Of a stretch of DNA of 64,000 nucleotides, positions 9,801-16,658 are shown piece after piece (the stretch's first letter is position 1; the number at the start of each line of letters is the position of its first letter). The DNA lies in contig CP065018.1 in assembly GCA_016700415.1 (NCBI GenBank), positions 2,672,001 to 2,736,000 of the forward strand, written 5' to 3'. Source of the DNA: Flavobacteriales bacterium. Its GTDB lineage: Bacteria > Bacteroidota > Bacteroidia > Flavobacteriales_F > PHOS-HE28. The notes under the pieces were generated by a model. The model was not told where the DNA came from, searched no databases, and worked only from the letters and a program-made list of their open reading frames with translations. The translations under genes and the position numbers were made by a program.

Positions 9801-9863
9801 AACCCTGGCTTCAAGCGGTGGCTGGGGGATAGTGTGTTTGGGCAGACGTATTTGGAGCGCTGA
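6855..9863 (+). CDS. hsdR: Type I restriction endonuclease subunit HsdR
   Basis: A 1002-residue motor/nuclease subunit of the type I system. The N-terminal PD-(D/E)XK nuclease region includes FELKNS near residue 178-183. It is followed by a superfamily 2 helicase core with Walker A AGSGKSN (about 328-334), the DEAH box IIIDEAHSS (about 428-436) and FTATP (motif III). Helicase motif VI lies near TLSRLNRAHP. Length fits the family. The protein translocates DNA using ATP and cuts unmodified DNA far from the site. It overlaps the DUF4411 gene by four bases. The downstream HNH gene is convergent with a 30-base gap. Confidence 0.95.
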   Translation: MSSTNTSEAGLEALIVADMTGNGAAKTKGHEAKDLAAAVADPAGTYGQCWLPGDASDYDRAHAVDLRQLRLFLEATQPKLAEELDLANDSHRRRSFLARLQGVIAKEGVVHALRKGIDDGPLHIDLYYPTPTPGNATASLHYAANRFTVTRQLHFSPDQTKLSLDLCCFLNGLPIFTFELKNSLTKQTVEDAVEQYRRDRDPKELLFQFGRCVAHFAVDDALVKFCTDLKGKASWFLPFDQGWNDGAGNPPNPNGLKTDYLWKRVLAPMSLSNILESYAQVVEFKDDKTGRKKQTQIYPRYHQLSVVRALLKHARDNGAGQKYLVQHSAGSGKSNSIAWLAHQLTGLEHEDKVLFDSIIVVTDRRNLDKQISETIKQFTQVRAVVGHADRSGNLREMIEGGKKIIISTIQKFPHILDEIGSAHAGRRFAIIIDEAHSSQGGKASAALNTALSGEEEEEETMEDKINALIEAKKLLPNASYFAFTATPKHKTLELFGVPYEHDGRTKFKPFHSYTMKQAIQEGFIMDVLKYYTPVDSFYKLVKRVEEDPEFDTSRANKKLRRYVEGHDHAIRMKAEIMVDHFHEQVLAQNKVGGKARAMLVTNGIDRAMQYFAAFNAYLAERKSPYKAIIAFSGEQELDGHKVTEASMNGFPSNKIEEEIEQDPYRFLICADKFQTGYDQPLMHTMYVDKTLNGIKAVQTLSRLNRAHPQKHDVFVLDFMNDVDTIQQSFADFYRTTILSEGTDPNILHDLNGALDGHGLYDTSLIDDFVAKYLGGASRDTLDPALDITVAHYVADLDEDQQVAFKGSAKAFCRTYGFLSGILPYKKPEWEKLSIFLNFLIPKLPAPVEEDLARGILEAIDMDSYRVEKKAMQAIDLPDADSEIAPIPGTAGGRKPEPELDHLSNIIKVFNEHWGNIPWEDKDRITERLTKEIPAKVAADSAYQNAIKNSDKQNARIEMDKALLRVMIGLMKDETQLFKEFSDNPGFKRWLGDSVFGQTYLER

Positions 9864-9893
9864 GATTCCTGTGCTCTCCGATAGCAGGTCGCC

Positions 9894-10664
9894 TTAAGCG
9901 TTTGCTCGCTTCGCTTTCCATGCTTTGGAGCGTTCCGCGCGCATGGCCCACTCTGCCTTTTGCCAAGTCTTTGGATCGTAGCAATTGCGCAAAGGCGTCT
10001 CGCTGAATATGGCCTGAATGTATGCATCACCCGAGGTGAACAGACTGAGTTGCTTCAGGAAATGCGCTTCGAGTTCCTTCCGGCTCATCGACCTAGCGCG
10101 AGGAACATGTGGACCCGCAATTTCATATCCGAGTGATCGACCATGCAGATCATCATGGCAATCCTTACAAAGCAGTTGAAGGTTCTCAAGCGCACTGGAC
10201 GATCCCTTCGCATGATGGATCTCAGTCCCGCGGTTCCCGCATAGTTCGCACTTATTATGGCTTCTCTTGTGTACAGCTTTGCGTACTATGATCGATACGC
10301 TCCTGGCCTTCAAATTGTATCCTCCATTTGAAATGCTTTTCACGCGGGTATATATGGCATCAAGGATGTCAGATCTCCAAAAGATGCCTTCCCGCAACTT
10401 GGCCCTTCCATAGCGTATGGCCGCTGCCTTTTGCCGACACAGGTAGCCGCAATAGGCACTGGGTTGGTCAACGGTAACTCCGCAGTTGGCGCATTGCAAT
10501 GAATGGGCGAAGCGGAACAATGCGATAGGAAGTTCGTCGGCTTTGGTTGCAGAGGCAACACGGAGAACGCTCGTATTCAGGATCGACTGAGGGTAAGGAT
10601 GGTAACCGCGCACGGGTGCGCTTTCACGTCGTGTGTGATCGTTAAGGGATTGAAGGTGGCTCAT
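9894..10664 (-). CDS. HNH endonuclease with N-terminal zinc ribbon
   Basis: A 256-residue protein. An HNH nuclease motif occupies the middle: CELCG (139-143), EIHHAKG (149-154), N161 and LLCKDCHDDLHG (165-176), with C139/C142/C166/C169 likely binding a structural zinc. A separate four-cysteine set (C58, C61, C72, C76) suggests an N-terminal zinc ribbon. HNH proteins of this kind are found in restriction, intein/intron homing and phage contexts. Next to a type I restriction operon a defence role is plausible, but no partner methyltransferase is adjacent. It converges with hsdR. Substrate unknown. Confidence 0.8.
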   Translation of the reverse strand: MSHLQSLNDHTRRESAPVRGYHPYPQSILNTSVLRVASATKADELPIALFRFAHSLQCANCGVTVDQPSAYCGYLCRQKAAAIRYGRAKLREGIFWRSDILDAIYTRVKSISNGGYNLKARSVSIIVRKAVHKRSHNKCELCGNRGTEIHHAKGSSSALENLQLLCKDCHDDLHGRSLGYEIAGPHVPRARSMSRKELEAHFLKQLSLFTSGDAYIQAIFSETPLRNCYDPKTWQKAEWAMRAERSKAWKAKRANA

Positions 10665-10773
10665 GGTGGCTGAGTTTTTGGTGCTCTATTCTATTATCGT
10701 GCCAAGCACTTAAGGGTTGATTGCATCCGGTCCAATTCCTACTGTGGCCGATGCCGGGAGCTTATTGCCGTAG

Positions 10774-10965
10774 GGCCTGATCCGCCAGAAAACCTGAACC
10801 CGCCAAATACCTGAGCCGAAGGCCAAGAAGCAAGGGACCTGAAAAACATAGAGTCCGAATGCGCATGAAGGCCTGAAGCCGCCTAGAGGCCTGAAACCAA
10901 GAAACCGAATGCGCTTAAAATGCCAGAAGGCCAACTAGCCTAAAGAGGCCTGAAGCCGCTGAACC
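10774..10965. repeat. Degenerate short-repeat tract in a 366-base gap
   Basis: The gap 10665-11030 has no convincing gene. Much of it is built from variants of a short word: GGCCTGATCCGCC, ACCTGAACCCGCC, AAGGCCTGAAGCCGCC (10868-10883), GAGGCCTGAAACC and AAGAGGCCTGAAGCCGCT (10943-10960). A second word, CCGAATGCGC, occurs at 10855-10864 and 10905-10914. Unit spacing is irregular. A 74-codon minus-strand frame crosses it, but its composition simply mirrors the repeats. No obvious palindromes or coding signals explain it. Confidence 0.6.
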
Positions 10966-11030
10966 TTGCATTTGTTCCACCCCTCGATATATTGCGTTGC
11001 TGATCAACTTGACTTGACCTATTCCATTCC

Positions 11031-11513
11031 ATGGCCCTCTCCACCTTCTCCCAAAACAGCATCAAAGGCCGCGTGGCCGAGACCATCATCCAAGAGCTCT
11101 TCTTGGCGCACGACTTCAATGTCTTCCACTACGGCATGGAACGCAGTATACCGGGCATCGCGCAGTTGACGCGCAAGACCTTCGGCGCTGTGAAGCAGCA
11201 GATCCGCAGCATGCCGGACTTCGTGGTGCAGGACCCGCGTAACAACAAGCTGCACTTCGTGGAGGTGAAGTACCGCGCCAGCGGCACCTTCAGCATCGAG
11301 GACATCAAGGGCGAGTACCCGTGGCCGCACGCCTTCTTCATCGTGGTGAGCAAGAAGCATATCAAGTGTCTCACCTACAAGCAGCTCGCGGCGGGCAAGG
11401 CCATCACGCCGGAGTGCAACAACCTGCTCATCGTCCGCAAGGACCTCGATCTGGACCGTAAGCTGATCGTGGAGTTCGGGCAGATGGCGCAGAAGTTCTT
11501 TACGGGGGTGTGA
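11031..11513 (+). CDS. PD-(D/E)XK nuclease-like hypothetical protein
   Basis: A 160-residue protein with the spacing of a restriction-endonuclease-like core: a conserved N-terminal helix containing E17, then MPDFVVQDPRNNKLHF (D63) and VEVKYR (E78, K80), giving D-x14-E-x-K. This is typical of small stand-alone nucleases such as VRR-NUC or Holliday-junction-like proteins. It has no recognised DNA-binding domain. It lies beyond a repeat tract at the end of the defence island and converges on the minus-strand surface gene. Function is inferred from the motif only. Confidence 0.6.
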   Translation: MALSTFSQNSIKGRVAETIIQELFLAHDFNVFHYGMERSIPGIAQLTRKTFGAVKQQIRSMPDFVVQDPRNNKLHFVEVKYRASGTFSIEDIKGEYPWPHAFFIVVSKKHIKCLTYKQLAAGKAITPECNNLLIVRKDLDLDRKLIVEFGQMAQKFFTGV

Positions 11514-11519
11514 GGGATG

Positions 11520-11562
11520 GCGATGACCGTCAATTGCCGTCATCGCGCGCGGTAACCCGCGC
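11520..11562. terminator. Two tandem hairpins between convergent genes
   Basis: GCGATGAC/GTCATCGC (11520-11527 with 11539-11546) and GCGCGG/CCGCGC (11547-11552 with 11557-11562) form two adjacent perfect stems. They start six bases after the stop at 11513 and lie before the end of the minus-strand gene at 11625. There is no clear T-run, so a bidirectional or Rho-assisted terminator is the likely reading. Confidence 0.5.
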
Positions 11563-11624
11563 ACGATCCCGCATCGGCGCCCGCGACCGACACGCTGACA
11601 AGATCGTACCTGCTTCGCTGCGGT

Positions 11625-13250
11625 TCACCTGCTCACCACCAAGCGAGCGCTCCGTGGCGCCTGCCCTTCCACACGGACCATCACCAGGTACAAGCCCTCT
11701 TTCCGATCGCTCGATAGTTCGAGCTCTTGCAACACCTTCAGCGATGCGACCTGCTCCGCCTGTACGCGCTTGCCGGTGGCATCGAACACTTCGATCACAC
11801 CGCGTTTGCCGAAGAGGTCCGCACCGCACACGATGTTCACCCGATCGTGCGCGGGGTTCGGGAACGCTGTAAGGATAACCGCATCATCCGGCGCGGATAT
11901 CCCCGTGCTGATCCCGCTACTTGGATCGATACGCGTACCGTGGATGTTGTTGCCCTGCGTGGCCCAGAAGATGACGGCATTGCCATCGGAAGTGGGAAGC
12001 ATGCGCACGTCACCGTAGAACGGAGCGTAGCTCGCTTCCGTCATCTTGTAGGCCGGGTCCCATACCGGTACACCGGAGCTGTTGAGCAGCATCGCCTTGA
12101 AGCCCCCGCTCGCCTTGTGTACCACGTACGCGCCACCGTCAGGTGTTGGCGCAATGCGGGCATGTGGGATGTAGGTGTTTTCCCGGATGGCCAATACGCC
12201 ATCCACGGTCCAGAGCGGATCGCCGTTCAGGTCCATCTTCTGCGCGAAGAGGTCGGTGTTGTTCGCCGGTGGGCGCGCATCGGACCATGCGAAATAAAGG
12301 TGACCTCCCTGCGCGACAACGGTGGGCCGCCGCTGTGTATTGGACTGCACGCACACCGGCTTGATCGCGGGGCTCCAGGTGAGCGCACCACTGATATCGA
12401 CCCGGCTCATGAGCACATCACCATTATTGTTCCACACCACCACAAGACCGTCCGTGCCGTCGTACACTGCGGTGTACTCGCCATCGGAGATCCCCGCGGA
12501 CCCAGTGGTCGGCGCCACATTGCCGACCCATTGAAGATCGCCGTTGGCGTCCACGCGCCGCACACGGATCCCTGCGCCGAGCGCATTCGCGGTGGCCCAA
12601 TGGATGAACATGCCGCCGCTGCCGTCCGGGTTGACGCCGTTCACCGCATAGCCGCTGCTGGGGATGTAGATCCCATTGAAACCGTGCATCACTCCACCTG
12701 CTCCATCGACCACGTTATAGGCCACGACGGCATTCGAGCCCTGATGGTCAGCCATCCAGGTGACGAACGCGCCGTTGCCCCGTGCGAGCACACGTGGCGC
12801 TGCGATGTTGTACGCATTGGCATTCAAGCGGCCCGCAACAAGGGCGGGCTGGGGCCAGGTGGAAGCACCGGCTGCGTCCAGCAACTGCGCCTTCAGTGTA
12901 TCGGTGCCATGGACCCATGCGATGAAAAGCGAGCCTGCATCGGTCAGGCATACAGCGAAGTCGCCGACCTTCTTCACCGGATCGGCGATCAGCTGCCTGC
13001 CGTCCGCTTCCCAGAGCGCCACGCCGTCGGCATTCACGTGTTGGCCATACACTTCATCCTTTGTGTTGCTCACGCGGCCATCGAGCCAGAGCACATACCA
13101 GCCATCCGCCCCATCGCTCACGGCCTTCACGGCGTTCTGCTCGTTCGCTGCTGCGCAGATCGCCAGCGGTGGGTCCGGGAAGTTCGTCCATTGGGCGTTC
13201 GCGGCGAATGCCATGGTCATACAGGCGAGCAGGGCTGAAATGGTCTTCAT
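11625..13250 (-). CDS. Secreted surface protein with T9SS type A sorting-like domain
   Basis: A 541-residue protein with an N-terminal Sec signal peptide (MKTISALLACMTMAFAANAQ). The body consists of repeated beta-rich segments of the form DGxGGxxxxW with D/N-rich turns, suggesting a propeller-like fold. The C-terminal 75 or so residues (AFPNPAHDRVNI... EGLYLVMVRVEG...) match the type IX secretion type A sorting domain, which directs passage across the outer membrane and is usually cleaved. Biochemical role unknown. It is the last gene of a minus-strand run and follows a large palindrome. Confidence 0.8.
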   Translation of the reverse strand: MKTISALLACMTMAFAANAQWTNFPDPPLAICAAANEQNAVKAVSDGADGWYVLWLDGRVSNTKDEVYGQHVNADGVALWEADGRQLIADPVKKVGDFAVCLTDAGSLFIAWVHGTDTLKAQLLDAAGASTWPQPALVAGRLNANAYNIAAPRVLARGNGAFVTWMADHQGSNAVVAYNVVDGAGGVMHGFNGIYIPSSGYAVNGVNPDGSGGMFIHWATANALGAGIRVRRVDANGDLQWVGNVAPTTGSAGISDGEYTAVYDGTDGLVVVWNNNGDVLMSRVDISGALTWSPAIKPVCVQSNTQRRPTVVAQGGHLYFAWSDARPPANNTDLFAQKMDLNGDPLWTVDGVLAIRENTYIPHARIAPTPDGGAYVVHKASGGFKAMLLNSSGVPVWDPAYKMTEASYAPFYGDVRMLPTSDGNAVIFWATQGNNIHGTRIDPSSGISTGISAPDDAVILTAFPNPAHDRVNIVCGADLFGKRGVIEVFDATGKRVQAEQVASLKVLQELELSSDRKEGLYLVMVRVEGQAPRSARLVVSR

Positions 13251-13306
13251 GATGATGGGTTATTGGCCACCAAGTGAAGGTCTTTCGCCACGGCATGAAA
13301 GAACTT

Positions 13307-13368
13307 CCGAGGGAACGGTAAGGGATCGAGGGAACGGTCCAGTTCCCGACCGGTCGGGAACTGGACCG
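13307..13368. repeat. Post-gene repeat element with a 34-bp perfect palindrome (copy 1)
   Basis: Positions 13335-13368 are a perfect 34-base palindrome centred on GACCGGTC. They lie eight bases past the stop of the minus-strand SBBP gene, so the RNA would form a strong hairpin. It adjoins the phrase GGGAACGGTAAGGGATCGAG, then GGAACGGTC (13312-13339), which recurs at 15852-15880 after the next minus-strand gene. It probably works as a terminator or 3'-end stabiliser, but no T-run follows. Confidence 0.6.
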
Positions 13369-13376
13369 GGACCCCC

Positions 13377-15791
13377 TCAATGGATCACCACGCGCACCAC
13401 CCAACGTTGATCGGCGCTTTCCAGGATCACGAGATACGCGCCGACCCCGCATACGGAGCGATCGAACCTGACCTCTCGCTGATCCACGGGAATGCGTTGC
13501 TCCAATACGCCTCGACCCAGCACATCGGCTACCCGGAGCATCACAGTGCTTGCGGCAAGCTCCTGGACCGCTCCGGGAAGCACGACGCTGAAGCCAGCTG
13601 CATCAGCGCGCACAACGAGCTCGTCGCTCGCATCACTCGCAGCGTTGGCATTCTTTGCGGAGAAGACCGGTGCGGTGAAACGGGCCACGAACTTGCTGTA
13701 GTTGTTCGGGGATGCGTTGGATGTGGTCTGGAACGCACCCGAGGTGGCGATGCCTGTCGAGGATTCCGTGTAACCGACCAACGCGAAGTCGGTTCCCGAG
13801 ACGGCCATGCCCAGCGCGCTCTCGCCGTCCTCGCCACCGTAATACGTGCCCCATACGCGCGAGCCGGAATTGGTGAACCCCACCGCCATCGCATCCGACG
13901 GGCCGGAAAGTGCGGTGCTCCATGCATCAAGGGTGGCGATGCCGGAAGTGGACGTCGTTCCGCCCGAAACGAACACCCGCGAGAACGAGCCCACGGCAAC
14001 GCTCGCGATGCCGTCGGTGCCCGACCCGCCGAGATACGTGCCCCATTGCCGGGTGCATGCACTGTTGAACTTGACCAGGAAACCGTCCTGTCCCCCCGAA
14101 AGGAACTGCTGATGTGAACCCCCCGTCGCGATGCCGCTTGTCGAAGTCGACTGTCCCGCCAAGTAAACATTGCCCGTGCCTGTTTCAGCGAAGCAGCTAT
14201 TACCCGCGTCAGTGCCGGTGCTGCCATAGTAGGTGCCCCACACCTTCTGCCCGGACCCGCTGTATTTCACCAAGTAGGCATCAAAGCCGGAACCGCTGTA
14301 GGTGGCATCGTGCGCGGTACCCGATGCGATCCCGGATGCCGACATCGTGGTCCCCGCAAGGAAGAAAATGGTTCCATCACACGTTACGGAATTGCCCACA
14401 TCCGTTCCGGTCCCTCCCAAGTAAGTGGACCATTGGCGCACACCCGATGCGTTGAATTTTGCGAGGAACGCATCGTTGCCGCCCCCGAGCGTGCCATCGG
14501 CCGCACCACCGGTCGCAATGCCACTGGTCGATGAAGTGGTGCCTGCGATCGCCGGGTTCCCGGCACCGTCGATCACGATCGAGTTCGCACGGTCCGAGGA
14601 GGAGCCGCCCATGTACGTGCCCCACACCCGTGTTCCTTGCGGCGTGAACTTCACCAGGAAAGCATCGGTCTGTCCGGCCTGCGTCATTTGGTGGGAGAAG
14701 AGCGTGGCGATGCCGCTCGTGCTCCAAGAATCGCCTGTTAGGTAGATGTTGCCATTGGCATCCACCGCCACGCCGTTGCCGAAGTCGTGATCGTTACCAC
14801 CGTAGTACGTGGCCCAAATACGCTGTCCGTTCGCATCGAACTTCACCAGTAGGGCATCCCCACTGCCGGAAAGGGTTTGGTCATGCGTCCCTGCTGTTGC
14901 CATGCCGGTCAGTCCGATCGTACCCGCAGCGAACGTGTTCCCGCTCGCATCGATGGCCACCGCGTTCATGCTGCCATGGTGGTCGGCATTGCCGTAGTAG
15001 GTGCCCCACTCCAGGTCCGGGACCGGGTCGATCACCAAGGTGCGGTCCTCCGTCCACGGCGCCGTGGCGTCCTTTAATTGAAAGGTGAACACGTTCGGTT
15101 CCACTTCGAACAGCGATACGGATGCATGCTGCTGTTCCGCACGGGTCTGCCAATAGCTCTTCGGCACGCGATCGTGCAGCACGCCTTCATCCCACGCCAG
15201 CGATATGGCCGGTGATGTTGCGTTCAAAGCTGCCGTGGCACCGCGATAGCGCATGCGGATCATCGCCGGATCACCACCGCGGCGCACGATGAAGTCGTAT
15301 TTCACGCCGCTATGATCATCCGTGGTCCGGAACTCCAGATCGATGAAGGGATAGATGTTGCGGCACAGCACGCGTCGGTAATGATGCACCCCCGTGACCC
15401 CTTCCTCAGCCGTCCCGGTGGTGTAGTAGTTCAGCACATCAAGTGAAGCATCGAAGGCCTCCCAACGCGCAGCGGGATCACTGCTCCCCAGATCGATGTC
15501 GATACGGTGCATGCGGACATCGTGCTTTTCGCCGGATCCATCCGCTGCCTCCGATACCTCTTGCCACGTGTCGTATGAGAAACCACCTTGCCGCAACTGC
15601 ACATTCAGGCCGTCGCCCTGGAACAGGAACAGGGCCTCTGCATTGGGCTTCCCTTGCTGATCGACCAATTGGCCCCGGTTCGGGATGAAGCCCGTGGGCG
15701 AGTATGCCACATCTCCCTGACGGGCTGTAGCGGGAAGCATGGCGACCATCAGCGCGGCGGCTGTGGTCAAGCGGGATGGGATCAAGCACAT
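13377..15791 (-). CDS. SBBP beta-propeller repeat protein with DUF7948-like N-terminus
   Basis: An 804-residue secreted protein when started at the ATG at 15791, which gives a signal peptide (RLTTAAALMVAMLPATA). The longer upstream frame only translates a repeat element. After the signal comes a DUF7948-like domain (TGFIPNRGQLVDQQGKP...). Seven SBBP blades follow, each marked by W-[GAS]-T-Y-[YML]-G and DAxLVKF, consistent with a seven-bladed propeller. The C-terminal 80 residues resemble a T9SS sorting domain (VLGRGVLEQRIPV... GAYLVILES), though less clearly than the neighbour's. Probably cell-surface; ligand unknown. Confidence 0.82.
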   Translation of the reverse strand: MCLIPSRLTTAAALMVAMLPATARQGDVAYSPTGFIPNRGQLVDQQGKPNAEALFLFQGDGLNVQLRQGGFSYDTWQEVSEAADGSGEKHDVRMHRIDIDLGSSDPAARWEAFDASLDVLNYYTTGTAEEGVTGVHHYRRVLCRNIYPFIDLEFRTTDDHSGVKYDFIVRRGGDPAMIRMRYRGATAALNATSPAISLAWDEGVLHDRVPKSYWQTRAEQQHASVSLFEVEPNVFTFQLKDATAPWTEDRTLVIDPVPDLEWGTYYGNADHHGSMNAVAIDASGNTFAAGTIGLTGMATAGTHDQTLSGSGDALLVKFDANGQRIWATYYGGNDHDFGNGVAVDANGNIYLTGDSWSTSGIATLFSHQMTQAGQTDAFLVKFTPQGTRVWGTYMGGSSSDRANSIVIDGAGNPAIAGTTSSTSGIATGGAADGTLGGGNDAFLAKFNASGVRQWSTYLGGTGTDVGNSVTCDGTIFFLAGTTMSASGIASGTAHDATYSGSGFDAYLVKYSGSGQKVWGTYYGSTGTDAGNSCFAETGTGNVYLAGQSTSTSGIATGGSHQQFLSGGQDGFLVKFNSACTRQWGTYLGGSGTDGIASVAVGSFSRVFVSGGTTSTSGIATLDAWSTALSGPSDAMAVGFTNSGSRVWGTYYGGEDGESALGMAVSGTDFALVGYTESSTGIATSGAFQTTSNASPNNYSKFVARFTAPVFSAKNANAASDASDELVVRADAAGFSVVLPGAVQELAASTVMLRVADVLGRGVLEQRIPVDQREVRFDRSVCGVGAYLVILESADQRWVVRVVIH

Positions 15792-15847
15792 GGGTCGGGG
15801 AGTTTCCAACGAAGGAACAGGTTCCGCGCCAACAGGGCCGGAAGTAC

Positions 15848-15893
15848 CGAGGGAACGGCAAGGGATCGAGGGAACGGTCAACTCCCGCCAAGC
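15848..15893. repeat. Post-gene repeat element (copy 2)
   Basis: A near copy of the phrase at 13312-13339 lies here (GGGAACGGCAAGGGATCGAG then GGAACGGTC), again just downstream of a minus-strand stop codon (15899). The hairpin arm is different: TCCCG/CGGGA around 15885-15900 instead of the 34-base palindrome. The conserved part is therefore the outer sequence while the stem has changed. Confidence 0.55.
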
Positions 15894-15898
15894 CGGGA

Positions 15899-16642
15899 TC
15901 ACTTGGCCCGCAGCTCGCGCGTCACTTCCTCCAGCCGCCTCCGGCTGATCTCCACACGTGTACCGTTGCGCAGCCGCACGCGCCCTTCGCCATCGATGCC
16001 CTCCACATGGCGGCGGTTCACCAGCGCGCTCTTGTGTACGCGGATGAAACCGAGCGGTGAAAGCATCCGGTCATAGTCCATCAACGTGCGGGCGGCGACC
16101 AAACGGCGCTCATCGGCGAGGTGCAGCGCGGTATAGTTGTCATCGGCCTGGCACCAGGCGATGTCGGCGGGGTCGATGGCCAGTGTGCGATCACCGCTGG
16201 TGATGCTCAACTTCATGGTGCGCTCATCGGGCTGCGCGATGTTGTGGAGCAAGTGGGCCTGCACATCTGGATCCGTCGGGCGCTTAGCGATGTGCCGATC
16301 GATCGCTGCGCGCAATTCATCACCGAGCACTGGCTTCATCAAGTAGTCGAGCGCGCTGTAGCGGATGGCTTGGATGGCGTGTTGGCTGCTGCCGGTGGTG
16401 AAGACCACATCGAAGTCCCAGTGGCCGAGATGCTTCAGGAGTTCGAAGCCATCGCCGCCGGGCATCTGCACATCGAGGAAGAGCAGATCGGGTTTGTGTT
16501 CGGCGATCAATGCCTTGGCTTCCGCCATGGAGGATCCTTCCGCCAGGATCTCGACGTCCGATGCACAGCGATGCAACATGGCGCGGAGCACGTCGCGTGC
16601 TTCCTCCTCATCGTCCACGATCACCGCTCGCACCATGGGCAC
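15899..16642 (-). CDS. LytTR family response regulator
   Basis: A 247-residue response regulator. The receiver domain (about 3-120) has the acidic pair D10/D11, phosphoacceptor D57 in LLFLDVQMPGGDG and the conserved lysine in DYLMKPV. The C-terminal LytTR DNA-binding domain (about 140-245) contains WCQADDNYTALHL and FIRVHKSALVNRRHVEGI, family hallmarks. It should bind DNA as a LytTR dimer when phosphorylated by the histidine kinase encoded 16 bases upstream. The start is MPMVRAVIVDD; the internal ATG at 16636 is an equal candidate. Target genes are not evident. Confidence 0.93.
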   Translation of the reverse strand: MPMVRAVIVDDEEEARDVLRAMLHRCASDVEILAEGSSMAEAKALIAEHKPDLLFLDVQMPGGDGFELLKHLGHWDFDVVFTTGSSQHAIQAIRYSALDYLMKPVLGDELRAAIDRHIAKRPTDPDVQAHLLHNIAQPDERTMKLSITSGDRTLAIDPADIAWCQADDNYTALHLADERRLVAARTLMDYDRMLSPLGFIRVHKSALVNRRHVEGIDGEGRVRLRNGTRVEISRRRLEEVTRELRAK

Positions 16643-16658
16643 AAGTTATCACGCACCG

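Noticed and set aside
10710..10934. 74-codon minus-strand frame in the repeat tract
   Set aside because: Its repeated FRPLGGFRP-like wording comes from the DNA repeat, not from a protein family.
10774..10965. Possible CRISPR array
   Set aside because: Units are degenerate and spacing irregular, there are no unique spacers of constant length and no cas genes.
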